The position numbers and the translations under genes are program-made. A stretch of 12,507 nt of DNA from Chloroflexota bacterium (lineage in GTDB: Bacteria; Chloroflexota; Dehalococcoidia; Tepidiformales; Tepidiformaceae), in contig JAKALX010000064.1 in NCBI GenBank assembly GCA_021823905.1, positions 1 to 12,507 of the forward strand, written 5' to 3'. Positions 6,486-12,507 of this stretch are shown in pieces (within the stretch, counting starts at the first letter, position 1; each line of letters begins with the position of its first letter). The notes under the pieces are model-generated. The model was not told the DNA's origin. It did not search any database and saw only the letters and a program-made list of their open reading frames with translations.

Positions 6486-8702
6486 ATGACGACGAAGTTC
6501 CGCTACTCGATGTGGGACGGCACGCAAGAGGTGCCGCCCCTCGAAGCCGACGCCATCCTCGATAACCTCACCGACGATCTGATGAACTTCGGGGACCTCC
6601 AGCACGCGCTTCGGAACATGCTCCAGCGGGGGATGCGCGACCCCAACGGCCAGCGCATGCAGGGCCTCCGCGACCTCCTCCAGCAGCTTCGCCAGCAGCG
6701 CCGCCAGCAGCTCGACCGCTTCGACCTCAGCTCCGTTTTCGACGACATCAAGCGCCAGCTCGAAGAGATTGTGGCGATGGAGAAGAACACCATCGACCGG
6801 CGGCTGGACGAAGCCTCGGGCAATAGCCAGCAGGATGGCCAGCCCCAGGACGGGCAGCAGGGGCAGCAACAGGCGGGCAACCAGCAACCGGGGGAACAAT
6901 CGCAGTCCGGCCAGCAAGGGCAGCAGTCGCGCGGCCAAGAAGGGCAGCAACAGTCCGGCCAGCAGCAGGGCGGGCAACAACAGCCAGGCCAACAGCAGCC
7001 CGGCGGTCAGCAGCCAGGAGGCGAGGGGCAGCAGCCGAACGAGTTCGCCGAGATGCTGCGCACCATCGCCAACCGCAAGAAGGACTTCCTTGAGAACCTG
7101 TCGCCGGACGTCGCGGGGCAGATGAAGGAGCTCCAGAACTACGAGTTCATGGACCCCGAGGCCCAGGCGCGCTTCAACGAGCTTCTGGAATCGCTGAAGA
7201 AGGCGATGATGGAAACCTTCTTCAAGGACATGTACAACCAGATCGCCAACATGTCGCCGGAAGACCTCCAGCGCATGAAGGACATGGTTCGCGACCTGAA
7301 CCAGATGCTCCAGGACCGCATGGCGGGCAAGGAGCCGAACTTCGACCAGTTCATGGAGCAGTACGGCGACCTTTTCGGCGACAACCCGCCGAAATCGCTC
7401 GACGAGCTCATCGCCCAGATGCAGCACCAGATGGGCCAGATGCAGTCGCTGCTCGACAGCCTCCCCGGCGAGATGCGCCAGCAGCTCCAGGACCTGCTCT
7501 CGGACAAGATCGGCGATCCCGAGCTGCAGCAGGGCCTGAACGAGCTCGCGCAGAACATGGAATACCTCTACCCGATGCGCGACCTGCGCAACCAGTACCC
7601 GTTCCGCGGCGAAGAAGAGATCGACCTCCAGTCGGCCATGAGCCTGATGGACAACATGCAGTCGATCGACGAGCTGGAGCGCCAGATCGAGCGCACCCAG
7701 TACGGCGGGGAAATCGACGACATCGACGCCGAGAAGCTCGAGGACATCCTCGGTCCCGAAGCGAAAGAGACGCTCGACCAGCTCAAGCAGTTCCTCGAGA
7801 TCCTCGAAGAGGCCGGCTACATCCGGAAGAAGGGCAACTCCTGGGAGCTGACGCCGCGCGGCACGCGCAAGATCGGCCAGCGCGCCCTCGCCGAGATCTA
7901 CGCGCAGCTCAAGAGCGACACGTTCGGCAAGCACGAGATTCGCGACACGGGCACCGGCGGCGAACGCACGGACTCAACCAAGGCGTACGAGTTCGGCGAC
8001 CCGTTCTACCTGGACATCCAGAAGACGATCATGAACTCGATGTACCGGGAGGGGCCCGGCACGCCGGTGCACCTCAAACCCGACGACTTCGAGGTTTCTC
8101 GGACGGAGTTTCTGACCCAGACGGCGACGGTTATCATGCTCGACCTGAGCTGGTCGATGGCGTTGCGCGGGAGCTTCCAGGCGGCGAAGAAGGTCGCCAT
8201 GGCGCTCAACAACCTGATCTCCTCGCAGTACCAGCGCGACAGCCTTTACATCATCGGCTTCAGCGCCTACGCGCGGGAGCTGAAGGCCGAGGAGCTGCCG
8301 TACGTCCGCTGGGATGAGTCGGTGTTGGGCACGAACATGCACCACGCCCTGATGATCGCCCAGAAGCTGCTCGCCAAGCACACGCAGGGGACGCGCCAGA
8401 TCATCATGATCAGCGACGGCGAGCCGACGGCCCACCTTGAGCGCGGGCGCAGCTACTTCGCCTACCCGCCGAGCCCGATCACGATCCGCGAGACGCTGAA
8501 GGAAGTGAAACGCTGCACGCAGAAGCGGATCACGATCAACACCTTCATGCTCGACCGCAACTACTACCTGAAGGAATTCGTGAACCAGGTCGCGCGAATC
8601 AACAAGGGCCGGGTGTTCTACACAACTCCCGACAAGCTCGGCGAATACATCCTGGTCGATTACGTCGCGAGCAAGAAGAAGAAGCTGGCCGGGGTGGGGT
8701 GA
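6486..8702 (+). CDS. VWA-domain protein with Gln-rich linker
   Basis: 738 residues. An N-terminal helical part (1-110) is followed by a low-complexity linker (about 114-184) made almost only of Gln, Gly, Pro and Ser. A long charged helical middle (185-460) has many Met/Gln residues. From 500 to the end is a von Willebrand factor A domain: hydrophobic strand ATVIMLDLSWSMAL with the MIDAS residues D553, S555 and S557, then T616 (LGTNMHHAL) and D644 (MISDGEPTAH). The metal site is therefore complete. There is no signal peptide, so it should be cytoplasmic. Related proteins often pair with MoxR/magnesium-chelatase-type AAA+ ATPases and act in protein or cofactor remodelling, but no ATPase gene lies in this window, so the partner is unknown. 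The TGA overlaps the next gene's start by 4 nt. Confidence 0.9.
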   Translation: MTTKFRYSMWDGTQEVPPLEADAILDNLTDDLMNFGDLQHALRNMLQRGMRDPNGQRMQGLRDLLQQLRQQRRQQLDRFDLSSVFDDIKRQLEEIVAMEKNTIDRRLDEASGNSQQDGQPQDGQQGQQQAGNQQPGEQSQSGQQGQQSRGQEGQQQSGQQQGGQQQPGQQQPGGQQPGGEGQQPNEFAEMLRTIANRKKDFLENLSPDVAGQMKELQNYEFMDPEAQARFNELLESLKKAMMETFFKDMYNQIANMSPEDLQRMKDMVRDLNQMLQDRMAGKEPNFDQFMEQYGDLFGDNPPKSLDELIAQMQHQMGQMQSLLDSLPGEMRQQLQDLLSDKIGDPELQQGLNELAQNMEYLYPMRDLRNQYPFRGEEEIDLQSAMSLMDNMQSIDELERQIERTQYGGEIDDIDAEKLEDILGPEAKETLDQLKQFLEILEEAGYIRKKGNSWELTPRGTRKIGQRALAEIYAQLKSDTFGKHEIRDTGTGGERTDSTKAYEFGDPFYLDIQKTIMNSMYREGPGTPVHLKPDDFEVSRTEFLTQTATVIMLDLSWSMALRGSFQAAKKVAMALNNLISSQYQRDSLYIIGFSAYARELKAEELPYVRWDESVLGTNMHHALMIAQKLLAKHTQGTRQIIMISDGEPTAHLERGRSYFAYPPSPITIRETLKEVKRCTQKRITINTFMLDRNYYLKEFVNQVARINKGRVFYTTPDKLGEYILVDYVASKKKKLAGVG

Positions 8703-9109
8703 GACGCGGATTGGCGATTGGCAGCGGCGCGACTGCCATCAGGACGTGGAGCGTAAGCGGCGTCGTTCTCGCAGCGCTGCTCGCGACGGCCGTTCAGGCT
8801 CTTTCGCTGACACGGCTGGCGACGAACCTGAGCATCGCGCCGCTCACGCTGTTCCTGGTGCGGGTGGCCCTGGTATCGCTCGGCACGTGGGCGGCGACTT
8901 CATTGCCCCTCGCTATCCGCGCCGTGCCAGCGGCAGCCGGAGCGCTCATCGGCACAGTCGCACTTTGGGCCGTAGTCCTCGTTCACAACGACTCCCAGGA
9001 GGTGGGAACCGCCGGGGCCGTCCTGGAAGGCGCTCTGATCGGAGCAGCCATCGCAGTCCCAGGTGCAGCCCTCTTCCTATTCCTGCGGTTCAGCACCCGG
9101 GGCCTCTGA
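8699..9109 (+). CDS. Small four-helix membrane protein, unknown function
   Basis: 136 residues from a GTG that overlaps the VWA stop codon (GTGA), which suggests translational coupling. Four hydrophobic segments are visible at about 19-38, 46-68, 76-96 and 108-129, with short loops and Arg residues at the ends, so it should be an integral inner-membrane protein. I recognise no family. The first 10 residues are partly encoded by two GATTGGC heptamers (8709-8722), a variant of the boundary repeat. The true start could therefore lie a little downstream, though no ATG exists there. Membrane character and coupling support a real gene, with moderate certainty. Confidence 0.65.
   Translation: MRRGLAIGSGATAIRTWSVSGVVLAALLATAVQALSLTRLATNLSIAPLTLFLVRVALVSLGTWAATSLPLAIRAVPAAAGALIGTVALWAVVLVHNDSQEVGTAGAVLEGALIGAAIAVPGAALFLFLRFSTRGL
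8709..8722 (+). repeat. Two-copy heptamer (GATTGGC), vestige of the boundary repeat family
   Basis: GATTGGC twice in a row, differing by one base from the GATTGCC unit and beginning 7 nt after the VWA stop codon, the same place relative to a stop as in fmdB. Two copies could be chance. Confidence 0.5.
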
Positions 9110-9129
9110 ATGCACTTGCCACCCCGTGG

Positions 9130-9172
9130 ATACGAAGCATCCGCGACCCGGCTGGCCGGGGGCGTTTCGTAT
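9130..9172. terminator. Two-tier hairpin between convergent genes
   Basis: Outer stem ATACGAA (9130-9136) with TTCGTAT (9166-9172); inner stem CCCGG (9147-9151) with CCGGG (9156-9160) around CTGG. It lies in the 65-nt gap between two converging stop codons. There is no long T-run, so termination in both directions is a guess. Confidence 0.45.
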
Positions 9173-9174
9173 GG

Positions 9175-10449
9175 TCATTCTCCCAGCGCTGATGTCGAAA
9201 CAACCACCAGGTCGGCAGCCGCCACGCGCGGCCGTGTCACCAGCAGCACAATCGCGCCCACGAACAGGCACGAGGTCAGAATCATCGCCACCGAGTAGCT
9301 GTCCGTCGCGTCGACGGAGACGCCGACGAGGGCCGGGCCGGTTGCCGAGACGAGGCTGACGACGAGCGACTGGACACCCATCATCGTACCGATGCGCCGC
9401 TCGCCGAAGACTTCGGCCGCGTAGAGTCCCTGCAATGGGGAGATCGCCCCGAACGCCAACCCGGTCACGAGCATGAAGAGCAGCGGCCAGGCGATGCTCC
9501 CGTGGACGGCCAGCGGCACGATGCCGATCGCCATGAGCCCGTAGGCCAGGCCGATCGCGCCAGGGACGCCGAGGCGCCGGACCACCGGCTCCATCAGCGC
9601 CCGTCCCGGCAACGAGAGGAAGCCACGTACCGAGGCGATCGTCGTGGCGGCGCCGAGCGACACGCCGGCGGCGCGCATCGCGGGCACGTGGTGCACCTGG
9701 ATCGCCCCGAAGGCCATGCCCGCGACGGAGAGCATGGCGATCATCTGGACCACTTCACGTGAGCGAAACACGGCGACGATTCCGCTCAGCGTCCCCACCT
9801 TCGGACCGGCATTGGCGGCGCGGCCGCCGGAGATCGCGAGCCCGGCCGGGAGCACGTGCAACACCATCAGCACCACGAGGACGCGCACGGCCATCCGCCA
9901 GGAGAGGAGATCGACGAACAGCCCGGCGAGCGGGAAATAGAGAACGCTGGCGAGGCCGCCGATGAACGTCAGGATGGCGAACGCGCGGACCCGCTCCGCG
10001 CGGAAGAGGCGCGTCGTCAGCGCCATCGTGACGTTATAGAAGAGCCCGGCCGAGACGACCCCGCCCCCAACGCCCCAGCCAAGCACGAAGACCGGCAGCG
10101 TCTTCGCCACCGAGGCCAGCAGCAGGAACGCACTGCCGATCGCCAGCGACCCGAGGATGACCGGGCGCCCGCCGAAGCGGTCGAGCATCCAGCCGGTTGC
10201 CGGGCTTATCAGGCCGCCGATGAGGAGGCTCAACGTGAACGATCCGGAGAGAGCGCCTACCGACCAGCCTGTCGAGTCGTGGATTGGGCCGATGAGGACG
10301 CTGAACGAGTAGACAACAAACCCGTACGAGCCGATCGTCAGCAGACCGAGAAGGATCACCGGCCACCAGTGGCGCGCCAGCGTGCGCGCGCCTCTCAGTT
10401 GGCGGCCGAGGGCCGGTCTCGGTTGGCTGGTGGCTGCGTCGTCATCCAA
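9175..10449 (-). CDS. MFS transporter, twelve-helix, OFA/monocarboxylate-like
   Basis: 424 residues with about 12 hydrophobic segments. The loop between helices 2 and 3 carries MFS motif A (GWMLDRFGGR, 86-95), preceded by WSVGALSGSFTLSLLIGGLI, a pattern common in the OFA (oxalate/formate antiporter) and monocarboxylate-type branch. The second half begins after a short cytoplasmic loop near 215-230 (GKVGTL.. VFRSREVV region). It should move a small solute across the inner membrane by proton or solute coupling; the substrate cannot be read from sequence. The start is TTG with only a weak GGA upstream; an in-frame TGA lies 8 codons above, so the N-terminus cannot be much longer. The GntR-type gene lies upstream on the same strand across a repeat-filled gap and may regulate it. 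Confidence 0.87.
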   Translation of the reverse strand: MDDDAATSQPRPALGRQLRGARTLARHWWPVILLGLLTIGSYGFVVYSFSVLIGPIHDSTGWSVGALSGSFTLSLLIGGLISPATGWMLDRFGGRPVILGSLAIGSAFLLLASVAKTLPVFVLGWGVGGGVVSAGLFYNVTMALTTRLFRAERVRAFAILTFIGGLASVLYFPLAGLFVDLLSWRMAVRVLVVLMVLHVLPAGLAISGGRAANAGPKVGTLSGIVAVFRSREVVQMIAMLSVAGMAFGAIQVHHVPAMRAAGVSLGAATTIASVRGFLSLPGRALMEPVVRRLGVPGAIGLAYGLMAIGIVPLAVHGSIAWPLLFMLVTGLAFGAISPLQGLYAAEVFGERRIGTMMGVQSLVVSLVSATGPALVGVSVDATDSYSVAMILTSCLFVGAIVLLVTRPRVAAADLVVVSTSALGE

Positions 10450-10475
10450 TCGTCCAACGCCAGTCCCGCATCACG

Positions 10476-10505
10476 AATCGGAAATCGCGAATCGTGAATT
10501 CTCAG
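10476..10505 (-). repeat. Degenerate heptamer array just upstream of the MFS gene
   Basis: On + it reads AATCGGA, AATCGCG, AATCGTG, AATTCTC-AG: three diverged units with the same AATTCTCAG end as the next array. It starts 27 nt before the MFS start codon. Confidence 0.75.
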
Positions 10506-10528
10506 ATGGAAGGGCCGGCACGCGCAAC

Positions 10529-10565
10529 AATCGGCAATCGGCAATCGGCAATCGTAAATTCTCAG
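10529..10565 (-). repeat. Heptamer array abutting the GntR stop codon
   Basis: On + it reads three exact AATCGGC units (10529-10549), AATCGTA and AATTCTC-AG. The GntR stop codon (TGA, complement of 10562-10564) lies inside the shared AATTCTCAG end, as the fmdB stop lies inside its array. Confidence 0.88.
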
Positions 10566-10888
10566 GGCCAGTCGCTGCCGGGGATGGCGGACGGATCGCG
10601 CACGAGGTCGGTCCAGCGCTTCGCGAGCACGTCCAGCGGCGCGGGCGGCGGTGTCCACGGGATCCCCCGGACGATAACGCCACGATTCGCCGCGTGCTCG
10701 ACCAGCCCCTCGGATTCGAGCCGGCGAAACGCCTCGCGCACGGGCGTCTGGCTGACGCCCCATTCAGCCGCGACGATTTCCTGGCGAAGGTGGTCGCCCG
10801 GCTTCAGACGGCCGGCAAGGATTGCGGTTTGGAGCGACTCGTAAACCGCGTCTGCCTTGGTTCGCCGGGAAGCGCGCTCGATTGCCAT
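10562..10888 (-). CDS. Short GntR-family transcriptional regulator without an effector domain
   Basis: From the ATG at 10888, 108 residues. The winged helix-turn-helix is complete (about 8-76): KADAVYESLQTAILAGRLKP, GDHLRQEIVAAEWGVSQTPV, REAFRRLESEGLVEHAANRG, VIVRGI. FadR/FCD-type GntR proteins usually run to about 220 residues with a C-terminal ligand-binding helical domain. Here only a 30-residue tail follows (Pro-rich, WTPPPAPLDVLAKRW...) and the frame ends in the repeat array. It is either a minimal regulator or one truncated by the repeat. The frame stays open upstream to 11002, but that part overlaps the divergent gene; the ATG at 10888 has no Shine-Dalgarno, so the start is uncertain. 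It is probably a repressor of the MFS gene or the divergent hydrolase gene (inference). Confidence 0.8.
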   Translation of the reverse strand: MAIERASRRTKADAVYESLQTAILAGRLKPGDHLRQEIVAAEWGVSQTPVREAFRRLESEGLVEHAANRGVIVRGIPWTPPPAPLDVLAKRWTDLVRDPSAIPGSDWP

Positions 10889-10952
10889 GAGGAAAAGGAT
10901 ACGCCGCGGCGGGCGGTTTGCGGGAAAGAGCGGCTTCCGACACGATGCGCGG

Positions 10953-11606
10953 ATGTCACTCCCCATCCAGGCGGTCATCTTCGATTTCGGCGGCGTCATC
11001 ATCGCCGGCGGCGGGAACGACGCGGCGCTCGGCGACCCCTCGACCCCGTTCGGGCGTCTGGAGCAGGCGCACGGGCTGCCGGCGGGATGTCTCTGGAAAG
11101 CGCACTACCAGAACCCGGTCTGGGAAGCGCTGCGCGTCGGCGACGGGACGCGCGAGGAATGGCTCGAACACGTCACCGTCACGATCGCGGCCGCCTCGAC
11201 GAGCGAAACCGCGGCCGCGGTGATGGCCGCCCTCCAGGAGCCGCGACCGGCCGAGTTCAACGCCGGCATGATCGACTTCATCGGCGAGCTCCGCGGCCGC
11301 GTGAAGGTTGGCCTGCTCTCGAACGCGGCCCCCGGCCTGGAAGACGACCTTCGCAGCCGCTACGGCGTCTACGACCTGTTCGACGACGTCATCAACTCGG
11401 CGACGGTCCGCCTGGCGAAGCCCGATCCGCGCATCTACCAGCTCGCCGCCGACCGGCTGGGCGTGCGCACCGACGCCTGCTTCTTCACCGACGACCTGCC
11501 GCACAACATCGAAGCAGCGCGGTCCGTGGGCATGCGCGCGCACCAGTTCGACACCTGCGACGGGTTGCGCGCGGCGCTGGCACGGGCGGGCTTCGACCTC
11601 GGCTGA
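10953..11606 (+). CDS. HAD-superfamily hydrolase (HAD-IA, epoxide-hydrolase N-domain-like)
   Basis: 217 residues. Motif I is FDFGGV with the nucleophile D11; motif II is GLLSNA (S123); motif III is K156 in RLAKPDPRIY; motif IV is FFTDDLPHNIEAA (D180, D181). A helical cap lies between motifs I and II (about 20-95), as in subclass IA. The usual second Asp of motif I (DxD) is Gly13. This DFGGV form is seen in a HAD-IA branch related to YihX and the N-terminal domain of epoxide hydrolases. It is likely a cytoplasmic phosphatase of a small sugar phosphate or similar, substrate unknown. The ATG at 10953 has only a weak ribosome site; it diverges from the GntR gene across 64 nt. Confidence 0.88.
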   Translation: MSLPIQAVIFDFGGVIIAGGGNDAALGDPSTPFGRLEQAHGLPAGCLWKAHYQNPVWEALRVGDGTREEWLEHVTVTIAAASTSETAAAVMAALQEPRPAEFNAGMIDFIGELRGRVKVGLLSNAAPGLEDDLRSRYGVYDLFDDVINSATVRLAKPDPRIYQLAADRLGVRTDACFFTDDLPHNIEAARSVGMRAHQFDTCDGLRAALARAGFDLG

Positions 11607-11610
11607 GGCG

Positions 11611-12024
11611 TCAGCTTCCGAGTGCGGCTATCAGCTCCAGTTTCGTGAGGCCCAGCGCGCCGTAGAACATCGGGTTCACCTCGCCCGAGGCGATCGTCCC
11701 GAGCGCAAGCTCGAGCGCGCCCACGTCGGTCCCGCCCGCCTGCTGCACGGTCGCGGCGCAGGCAGCGATCGCCTGGCGGGCCGCCGAGCCGAACATCGGG
11801 AGGCCTTCGGGAGCGGTTTCGCCAACGCCCTGGACGGCAATCAGCGCCCTGGCCATCACTTCGAGCGACGGCAGGATCACGTCGCCCTGGCTCTCAGCGA
11901 GGACGATGAGCGCGCCGGTCAGCAGGTGCTCAGGCGTCACGATCCCCAGGTTCGTCGCAATGCAGAGCTCCTGGGCGCGCTCGAAGGCGAGCTCTCCGTA
12001 GCGCGTCATCCGCAGTTCGCTCAC
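11611..12024 (-). CDS. Stand-alone Clp N-terminal (Clp-R) domain protein
   Basis: 137 residues with two tandem Clp-N repeats: about 8-63 (YGELAFERAQELCIATNLGI followed by TPEHLLTGALIV) and 77-136 (MFGSAARQAIAACAATVQQA followed by VGALELALGTI). This is the substrate/adaptor-binding fold found at the start of ClpA/ClpC/ClpB, but no AAA+ domain follows, so it cannot unfold proteins itself. It may act as an adaptor or ligand-binding protein. The GTG start at 12024 overlaps the recJ stop codon (GTGA), which suggests coupled translation; an ATG five codons in is an alternative. It is convergent with the HAD gene, 4 nt apart. Confidence 0.8.
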   Translation of the reverse strand: MSELRMTRYGELAFERAQELCIATNLGIVTPEHLLTGALIVLAESQGDVILPSLEVMARALIAVQGVGETAPEGLPMFGSAARQAIAACAATVQQAGGTDVGALELALGTIASGEVNPMFYGALGLTKLELIAALGS

Positions 12025-12507
12025 GGGCCAGGCTCGAGGAACCGGCCCTCCGCGGCCGGCGCCATGTCGAGCACTTCGATTTCGACGCGCTCGCCCCGCC
12101 AGTCCTGCTTGAGTGAGTAGACGATGTCCATCTCGTTTGCGAGGTCGACGTCGCCCTGACGGAAGGCGATCGCGGGCCAGGTGGCACCGTCACGAAGCGT
12201 CAGCCGCAGATGGCTGCTGTCCGCCCCGACGGTTTTCGAGTTCACCACCGTCACACCGCGGCTCAAGAGAACCGGCTTGCGGTTTCCCTGGCCGGTGGGC
12301 TCGAAGCGCATGAGGCCCTTCACCTCGAGTCCGGTCAGCGCGCTCATCGGAATCTCGGCGTCGACGTCGAAAACCGGCCGCAGGCTCTCGTCGTCGAGCA
12401 GCTCGGCGGCCGTGTTCACGAGGCGATCGCGCAGGATCTCCAGGTTCTCGTTTTTCACCGTGAACCCGGCAGCCGCCCGGTGGCCGCCGTGACGCACGAG
12501 CAGGTCC
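12021..12507 (-). CDS. recJ: Single-stranded-DNA exonuclease RecJ, C-terminal part (5' end outside window)
   Basis: Open to the window edge; 161 residues are visible. The first visible residues, DLLVRHGGHRAAAGFTV, are the DHHA1 motif (GGHxxAAGF) of RecJ. After about 80 residues comes the C-terminal OB-fold (HLRLTLRDGATWPAIAFRQG, then DIVYSLKQDWRGERVEIEVL). RecJ degrades single-stranded DNA 5' to 3' in recombination and mismatch repair. The catalytic DHH phosphoesterase domain lies outside the window, so its integrity cannot be judged. Confidence 0.9.
   Translation of the reverse strand, partial: DLLVRHGGHRAAAGFTVKNENLEILRDRLVNTAAELLDDESLRPVFDVDAEIPMSALTGLEVKGLMRFEPTGQGNRKPVLLSRGVTVVNSKTVGADSSHLRLTLRDGATWPAIAFRQGDVDLANEMDIVYSLKQDWRGERVEIEVLDMAPAAEGRFLEPGP

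Noticed and set aside
6441..7934. 497-codon open frame on the minus strand opposite the VWA gene
   Set aside because: Its Leu/Val/His-rich translation mirrors the GC-biased codons of the VWA gene, which has clear domains and a strong ribosome site.
10889..11002. 38-residue N-terminal extension of the GntR protein
   Set aside because: It would overlap the divergent HAD gene by about 50 nt, and the extra residues lie outside the winged-helix domain with no family resemblance.
10382..11665. 427-codon frame on + across the GntR and HAD genes
   Set aside because: An out-of-frame shadow with Arg-rich composition passing through repeats and two recognised genes.

Overview
The window is GC-rich (roughly two thirds G+C) bacterial chromosome with ordinary housekeeping genes and one small transposase insertion. 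The gene mix points to a member of the Chloroflexota or a similar high-GC lineage, although no marker here settles the phylum. That mix is rho next to a LysM/M23 cell-wall peptidase, a translin/TRAX homologue, a Gln-rich VWA protein, a stand-alone Clp-N protein beside recJ, and frequent GTG/TTG starts.

Layout. 2-298 (+) is the DNA-binding end of a LuxR-type response regulator cut by the window edge. 321-1601 and 1685-3061 (both -) are a membrane-anchored LysM/M23 peptidase and transcription terminator Rho. Divergent from rho is rpsT (ribosomal protein S20, +), which ends at a perfect 30-nt terminator palindrome. 3682-4079 is non-coding but structured: a 13-bp perfect hairpin, a nested inverted repeat and a canonical G-quadruplex motif. 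It leads into a DDE transposase of IS481/IS3 type (4080-5096). An FmdB-like zinc-ribbon protein (5146-5493), a translin-family protein (5764-6387), a VWA protein with a 70-residue Gln-rich linker (6486-8702) and a small membrane protein overlapping it by 4 nt all follow on +. Convergent to them on - are an MFS transporter (9175-10449) and a very short GntR-type regulator (10562 to about 10888). A HAD-like hydrolase (10953-11606, +) diverges from the regulator. At the right edge, on -, an orphan Clp-N protein overlaps by 4 nt the stop codon of recJ, which runs off the window.

The most unusual feature is a family of heptamer tandem arrays (unit GATTGCC, or AATCGGC/AATCGAC on the other strand). 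They sit exactly at gene boundaries: they abut or share the stop codon of the gene they follow, and run up to the start codon of the gene they precede. Five clear arrays and one two-copy vestige are present, and fmdB is bracketed by arrays in opposite orientation. fmdB and the translin gene have repeat where a Shine-Dalgarno would be expected. They resemble the heptameric STRR repeats known from cyanobacteria, but the fit to start and stop codons and the mirror-image bracketing deserve attention.

Functionally the window is a set of short independent units rather than one pathway: Rho plus cell-wall hydrolase, S20 alone, FmdB/translin/VWA in one direction, a GntR+MFS pair, and recJ + Clp-N. 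I do not see a convincing new multi-gene defence or biosynthetic system. The best candidates for something undescribed are the boundary repeats, the structured region in front of the transposase and the bacterial translin with a conserved acidic motif.
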